DNA from: Larix kaempferi
Lineage: Eukaryota > Streptophyta > Pinopsida > Pinales > Pinaceae
Assembly (NCBI GenBank): GCA_027924585.1
Contig: BSBM01000877.1
Coordinates: 581,001 to 645,000, forward strand
DNA length: 64,000 bases
Direction of reading: 5' to 3'
In this document: piece after piece, positions 60,199 to 64,000 of the stretch
How positions within the stretch are numbered: the stretch's first letter is position 1
How the letters are laid out: each line of letters opens with the position of its first letter
Program-made: the position numbers and the translations under genes
Notes under the pieces: generated by a model
The model's input: the letters and a program-made list of their open reading frames with translations, nothing else
Databases searched by the model: none
What the model was told of the DNA's origin: nothing

Positions 60199-61599
60199 TT
60201 GACCAGTCAAAGATTCCTTCCCTGATGAACATTTGTTCGCAGTATCAGCTCATTCCCCATGGTATGCAGATATTGCTAACTTTTTGGCTGCAGGTAAGCT
60301 TCTAGCACATCTGTCGAAGAGAGAAAGAAAGAAAATCATACAGCAGAGTGCTAGGTACTGCTGGATTGATGGCCATCTTTTCTACACTGGGCTTGATTTA
60401 GAAATCAGAATATGTGTTAGAGAGGATGAAATCTTCAGCATTCTTAAAGCTTGCCATGATGAGCCTTGTGGGGACATTTTGCTGACAAGAGGACAGGTCA
60501 TAAAGTTTTGAGAATGGGCTATTTCTGGCCTACATTATTCAGGGATGCAAAGAAGTATGTTCAGGCATGTGATAGCTGCCAGAGGATGGGCCAACCCAAC
60601 AAATTAGATGAGATGCCTTTACAGCCACAGCTTGTGGTTGAACCATTTGACAGGTGGGCCCTAGATTTTGTAGGACCTATCAACCCTCCCTCAAAGCAGA
60701 AAGTTCATATCTTGGTTTGCATAGACTATATGACTAAATGGGTGGAAGCTGTAGCCTTGGTTAAGGCCAATGATCAGGATGTGATTGATTTCCTGTATGA
60801 AGGAATTTTTACTCGCTTTGGAGTAACCAAGGAGATCATTACAGATGGTGGACCATAGTTTGTATCTCACAAGATGGAAGCACTGTTGCAGAAATTTCAT
60901 ATTCAGCACAGAATAACCTCACCATATCATCCACAGGGCAATGGGCAGGTGGAGAGCACAAATAAGGTTATTGAGGCTATTTTGACAAAAAAAATGAAGA
61001 GCCATCGTAAAGATTGGGATGAAAGACTTCCAGAGGCACTGTGGGCCTATCGTACTACTTGGCGTAACACCACTGGTTTTCCCCCATATGAGCTAGTATA
61101 TGGCAAGAACGCTGTTTTCCCAATTGAATTTGAAATCAGAACTTTGAAAACAGCTGTTGAAGCAAATATGGATTTATCAGAGGCTCAGAGGAATCGACTG
61201 AATCAACTCAATGAATTGGATGAGAAACGCACAGCTGCAGTGCATCATACAGCTTTAATCCAACAACAACGCTCTAGATGGCATGACAGATTTATAAAGA
61301 AAAGAGTCTTCCAGGAAGGAGACTGGGCCTTGTTGTATGATTCACGATTTAAGAGGGATTTTAAAGGCAAATTGCACACCCGTTGGTTGGGACCCTATAA
61401 GATAGATCAGGTATTTAATAATGGAACAGTCCGATTGATCACCATTGATGAGAACAAAGTACCATTATTCGCAAATGGTTATCGACTGCAACTGTATCAC
61501 AGGCTGATCTCAAGGGAAGCTTTTATTTCACAAGTTGCATCTGATCCGGAGTATCAGTTAACGTCAGGACAGGGATTTTTAAACCCTGTAAATTCCTAA
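60199..61599 (+). pseudogene. Element E integrase
   Basis: The zinc-binding finger is HDEPCG...HFADKRTGHKV and CDSCQRMG (60455-60590), broken by a one-base loss in a G4 run (60470-60473). The core has Asp in RWALDFVGPINPP, Asp in IITDGGP and Glu in GNGQVESTNKVIEAI, with TTGFPPYELVYGKNAVFPIE following. A TAG at 60856-60858 replaces the Gln of the usual GPQF. The C-terminal domain (TRWLGPYKIDQVFNNGTVRL, NGYRLQLYHR) is complete to 61599. There is no chromodomain. A TGA at about 60199 separates it from RNase H. Confidence 0.92.
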
Positions 61600-61865
61600 A
61601 AAGTTGCAGTTTCCACACATATTTTTGTACATAAATAATCGGTTTTTCTTTCATTATGTAATTTATCTATTTTTAATTTTTCTTGCACTTGATCGGTTTG
61701 TTTTTAAGAACTGTGTGCAGGAACTTATTGGAGGAGCAGTAGCCGTGATTGGGCCAGATGACTGCAGACACCCCATATTTGTTCCTGATCTAATAAATCT
61801 CTTTGAAGAAGATGGATATTTCATGGTCTATCACAAATAAAATTGGCTTCTACTACAGTTGGACG
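61600..61865 (+). other. Post-integrase spacer of element E
   Basis: No gene is supported in these 266 bases. A TGTGTGCAGG at about 61710 could be an LTR start by analogy with the E LTR end CCCCACA, but there is no purine tract before it. The boundary is therefore not called. Confidence 0.4.
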
Positions 61866-62225
61866 CAGCTGCAACTCCGCCACATTTTCCTATTCTGCCA
61901 AATTCGAAGCTGCGACTCCACTACATTTTCCCATTCTGCTAAAATTCGCAGCTGCGACTCCACCACTTTTGCTTATTTGGCCAAATCCCGCGGCTGCGAC
62001 TGTGCTACTTCTGCTTATCTTTCTAATTTGGCAGCTGCTATTTCACCATTTCTGTCTCATTTTTACTCCTTCCCAGCAGCTGCGGCTCCGCCACTTTTGT
62101 CCATTCTGCTAAATCTAGCACCGCGGCTCCATTCCTTCCACTTCATTATAGCTCCTTCCGTACAGCTGCGACTCCGCCATTTTTCGTTTATTTTGCTAGA
62201 TTTCGCAGCTGATACTCTGCTAGTT
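61866..62225. repeat. 42-bp minisatellite after E integrase
   Basis: Nine imperfect units of 41-45 bases begin CAGCTGCGACTCC or close variants, at 61866, 61907, 61949, 61991, 62032, 62077, 62119, 62163 and 62206. Each carries a pyrimidine-rich ACTTTTGCTTATTYTGCTAAAT-like tail. Repeats of 42 bases keep the frame open on the plus strand, explaining the 89- and 146-codon frames here. Confidence 0.88.
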
Positions 62226-62793
62226 TATCTGCTCTCCAATTAATGATGCCAATAATGATGTGACTAGGCGTCAGTTTTGGCGCTTGCTCCACACGGTCCA
62301 ACCATGATCCACCACGAAGGACAATCCGGATGCCTTGAGTAGCTGTCAGCCTCGGTGGCAAGTGCCACGTACTTCGGCACATGTGCATTTACATCCGCTA
62401 GGACGACGACCGGCCACAATGATTAATTCATGGCTCAAATTCATAAACGCAAGGTACGGGTCCTATCTTTTACATGATTTGGCAGAAGAATTAATATAGT
62501 AATAACGATTATGTTCTGTCATAACCCTCGATCAATGAACCAAATTGAATCACACTATAAAGATTAAGTTAAAGGTCATAATTGTGATTATTTTTCCGTC
62601 ACCTTACCTGATTTTGCACCTGTTACTCCTATCTTCCAACCTTGTCGCTTCCATAGAACGTTCATACTATCATAGACTAGCCTGAAAACCTGATTCTTGA
62701 ACCCCCAACGACCCTTTGCATGTTCGAAAGCTGCAACTCTCCACTTCTAAAAACCAGAAATTGTTGAGGTCTGAACCTTGAGGAGAGGTTAAA
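62226..62793 (+). other. Spacer before the additional ORF of E
   Basis: No gene, repeat or clear promoter is seen in these 570 bases. The minus-strand frames across 62188-62961 have no domain and cross the start of the downstream ORF. Confidence 0.5.
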
Positions 62794-64000
62794 ATGGGAA
62801 ATCCAGTCAAACACGAACCTATGAATACAGACGCTGTGGGTGCTAATGCAGAGGTTCTCAATATTTTTATAGCAGCAGTTTGGATGGAGTATTTCGAATA
62901 GTTGAATGGTTTTCATACCGAAACCGCATTGCGATTCGCCCTCAGCCTGATTGATACTCATGCCGAGGTCAGAGGACTGCGCATGGATGTTACAGAAGAA
63001 ATCATAGCTGAGGTTATTGGTTCTCCCATGGTGGGAAAGAAGTCATTTGGGCGGAAAGTACATAATGCGAATGCAGTGAGGGAATTTCTGTCAGTAGGAG
63101 AACAGGTTATTCCAAAGCTCCATGGTCTGGAACTGGCATCCTTACCACCACCCTGGAATCAAGTTGAAATCTTTGTGAAGAGATATATTTCTTGTGGAGG
63201 TAGGTACCAAGTTGTTTCATTCTCTGAACTTCCCTTACTGTCTCATTTATGACATGGTATCTTAGTAAATATACCATTCTATCTGTTTAAAGCCCTACAA
63301 ACCATGGCTGGCTATGCAAGAACTTCCCAGCACCCAGTTTCCTCCCTCACTAATCATGGTTTAATCAAATTATTGGTCCTAAGAGCCATTGCAAGTTGTC
63401 ATTTAACTTGGGAGCAATTTTTGGCTGAGGACGCACCAATCAGACAACCTATATTAGAAGAGGGAGGTGCTGGTGAGGGTAGTGAGGACCGGAGTTCCTC
63501 AAACCTAGTTGGGGGGGAGGTTGGAGTAACAGAAAGTCAAGACAATAATGAAGGGGAAGTAAGTAAAGAAGACACTGGAGTAGTAGAAAACCCTATAATT
63601 GAATGAAGTATGATGGAAACCCTAAAGCAGGAGGTAGAAAAATTGGAATCTGTAATTGCAGAGTCAAGTACTCAATTGAAAGAAGCTGAAACTGGAGTAG
63701 CTGTTGAAGCTGCGACAGTTGAAGCTGCAATTGCAGAAGTAGCGATTCATAAGGAAGGATATCGGCCAGAAACAGTAGCAGAAGGGATTGTGGAAGTCTT
63801 GGAAGTGGATTCCTCTTCAGAAATAAGGGGCACCATTATTGAAGAAGAAGAAACTAGGGTGAACACCCCTGTGTCAAAGAAACGAAGAATAGAATCAAGG
63901 AACAGGGGTCATATACCCATGGAAGCAAAGAGGAAGAAGAGTCAAACTGTCAAAGCATTAGTAGCAGCAGGTGGTGAGGAACACCCAGTGTGATTGTTGA
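62794..64000 (+). pseudogene. Additional ORF of element E (partial, at least 400 codons)
   Basis: One frame runs from ATG 62794 to the window end with no frameshift. Stops: TAG at 62899, TGA at 63250, TGA at 63604 and TGA at 63991, three of them explainable as CAG or CGA decay. The N-terminal ~230 residues are hydrophobic-helical (GFHTETALRFALSLIDTHAE; EIIAEVIGSPMVGKKSFGRK; ILVNIPFYLFKALQTMAGYA; NHGLIKLLVLRAIASCHLTW). An acidic stretch and an Ala/Glu-rich helix (LKQEVEKLESVIAESSTQLK) follow, then basic clusters KKRR and KRKK near residues 361-380, a possible nuclear localization signal. The order resembles the F and T1-LTR ORFs. No signal peptide or transmembrane anchor of an envelope protein is seen. 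The function is unknown. Confidence 0.72.

Larger units (their letters stand above)
55578..64000 (+). mobile_element. Athila-like Ty3/gypsy element E (partial)
   Basis: This plus-strand element has PBS, gag, protease, RT-RNase H and integrase (to 61599), then a minisatellite and a long additional ORF running off the window. The PBS type, RT sequence type, single RNase H and integrase without chromodomain fit the Athila group. Coding regions carry in-frame TAG stops and a few one-base frameshifts, so it is inactive. The additional ORF after integrase sits where Athila elements often carry an extra ORF, or may lie in an LTR as in T1. Confidence 0.82.

Noticed and set aside
61710-61725. Start of the 3' LTR of element E at TGTGTGCAGG
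   Set aside because: No purine tract precedes it and the 5' LTR start is not visible for comparison.
1-64000. Host genes, tRNA/rRNA genes, CRISPR arrays or bacterial-type operons
   Set aside because: None seen. The TGGTATCAGAGC and TGGCGCC motifs are primer sites, not tRNA genes.

Overview
The window is a plant nuclear repeat block. No single-copy host gene, tRNA, rRNA or CRISPR array could be supported. Nearly every base belongs to LTR retrotransposons stacked inside one another. The signs of a plant are initiator-Met tRNA primer sites, Athila/Tat-type (TGGCGCC...) primer sites, a chromodomain integrase, and many CAG-to-TAG stops that look like CHG-methylation decay. The very long LTRs (4.3 to 6.7 kb) and deep nesting suggest a giant, repeat-rich genome, perhaps a gymnosperm; that is inference only.

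Layout. 1-1358: right end of Ty1/copia element C (minus strand), inserted in the 5' LTR of chromovirus A. 1359-14327: element A (plus), a Ty3/gypsy chromovirus with 4.3-kb LTRs and decayed gag, PR, RT-RNaseH and chromo-integrase. 14328-18517: copia element B (minus), interrupted by A. 18518-50937: Tat-lineage element T1 (minus), with a 13.1-kb internal region and 5.5-kb LTRs. T1 is interrupted in its left LTR by B and by LARD-like element D (19752-29491, perfect TSD TGTCC), and in its reverse transcriptase by F (34910-41582, perfect TSD AATCC), probably a 6.7-kb solo LTR. 50938-53308: right part of an A-like LTR that T1 entered. 53309-55574: two minisatellites and unclassified sequence, probably the end of the 5' LTR of element E. 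55575-64000: element E (plus), Athila-like, with gag, PR, RT-RNaseH and INT, then a 42-bp minisatellite and a long ORF running off the window.

The most unusual content is a set of long ORFs that are not gag-pol. The T1 LTR carries one of about 1,080 codons in both LTR copies, just downstream of a TATA box. F carries one of 1,098 codons in a single uninterrupted frame, broken only by seven C-to-T-type stops. E carries a third, at least 400 codons long, after integrase. Each has an N-terminal helical region and a mid-protein basic cluster; F and T1 also show long coiled coils, and the visible part of the E ORF is charged and helical. F and T1 match in length and placement. They may be an LTR-resident gene family of plant Athila/Tat elements, of unknown function.

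Pol genes of A, T1 and E supply the usual protease, RT, RNase H and integrase steps of reverse transcription and insertion, but all are broken here. T1 has two RNase H domains: an intact-looking archaeal-type one upstream of RT, and a degenerate gypsy-type one downstream. The inferred nesting order is E > A-like > T1 > (F, D, B) with B > A > C.
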